Below the pieces are notes generated by a model. The model saw only the letters and a list, made by a program, of their open reading frames with translations. It did not search any database and was not told where the DNA came from. Below, one piece after another: positions 32,491 through 32,578 of a DNA stretch of 32,578 nt. Position numbers and translations under genes: made by a program. The stretch is taken from positions 1 through 32,578 of the forward strand of contig JAJBVG010000041.1 in assembly GCA_020859945.1 (NCBI GenBank). The letters are read 5' to 3'. Within the stretch, counting starts at the first letter, position 1. Every line of letters starts with the position of its first letter. The DNA is from Clostridiales bacterium. Lineage in GTDB: Bacteria > Bacillota > Clostridia > Oscillospirales > Oscillospiraceae.

Positions 32491-32578
32491 GAGTTGGGGT
32501 AGAGAAAAATAACCCGCAATAAAAGTGAAGCCAGGGGAAACTCTGGCTTTCTCTATTTACGGAGCACGGTGAAGGATT
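32491..32578. repeat. Dispersed hairpin repeat, copy B (cut by window end)
   Basis: Second copy of the element at 4913-5010, again downstream of a plus-strand gene (tRNA-Arg). The GAAGCCAGGG-GAAA hairpin is kept with wobble pairs replacing Watson-Crick pairs in the right arm, and the flank CTATTTACGGAGCACGG matches TTATTTACGCAGCGCAG of copy A. Confidence 0.6.

Overview
The window looks like chromosomal DNA of a GC-rich, endospore-lineage member of the Clostridia, most like Oscillospiraceae (Flavonifractor / Oscillibacter / Lawsonibacter type). This rests on protein style and gene content, not on a search: a CwlD-type amidase, a PPi-dependent phosphofructokinase, a meso-DAP MurE, heterodimeric ABC exporters, FtsH, a TrmH-type RlmB, and strong GGAGG ribosome sites. 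Most of the window is housekeeping, with short gaps that contain readable promoters and hairpins.

Layout. 1-4867 (+): the end of one ABC exporter subunit, its partner, and a MATE pump. 5086-7997 (-): a redox/ADP-ribosylation cassette of iron-sulfur flavoprotein, split-barrel/ferredoxin fusion, zinc macrodomain and class M sirtuin. It is divergent from an HxlR regulator and an AlkZ-related protein (8276-9357, +), and the shared gap carries two near-identical 29-bp sites. 9475-12755 (+): cwlD, radA and a Xer-type recombinase. 12763-14720 (-): a putative amidase, an ArsR metal sensor and class II fba. fba is divergent from PPi-PFK (14940-16181, +), with interleaved promoters. 16299-19009 (-): tRNA-Ser, an unannotated 54-aa membrane protein, murE and dapF. 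19261-21603 (+): a TetR regulator and putP. 21857-25160 (-): a large membrane protein with the layout of a P1B-type ATPase but without its catalytic motifs, and rlmB upstream of it. 25432-28504 (+): ftsH and an inositol-phosphatase-family gene. 28674-31910 (-): malic enzyme, a 160-bp MITE-like element and typA. 32250-32578 (+): a degenerate tRNA-Arg copy, an intact tRNA-Arg(CCU), and a second copy of a hairpin repeat first seen near 4950.

How the genes fit together. dapF and murE make meso-diaminopimelate and add it to peptidoglycan precursors; the small membrane protein is translationally coupled to murE. fba and PPi-PFK are adjacent glycolytic steps transcribed from overlapping divergent promoters. 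The sirtuin/macrodomain pair is expected to add and remove ADP-ribose. Here it lacks the lipoyl-carrier (GcvH-L) and lipoate ligase (LplA2) genes known from classical SirTM operons and sits instead with two redox proteins under a likely thiol-sensing HxlR regulator. That cassette, and the catalytically dead P-type-ATPase-like protein, are the two best candidates for undescribed biology.
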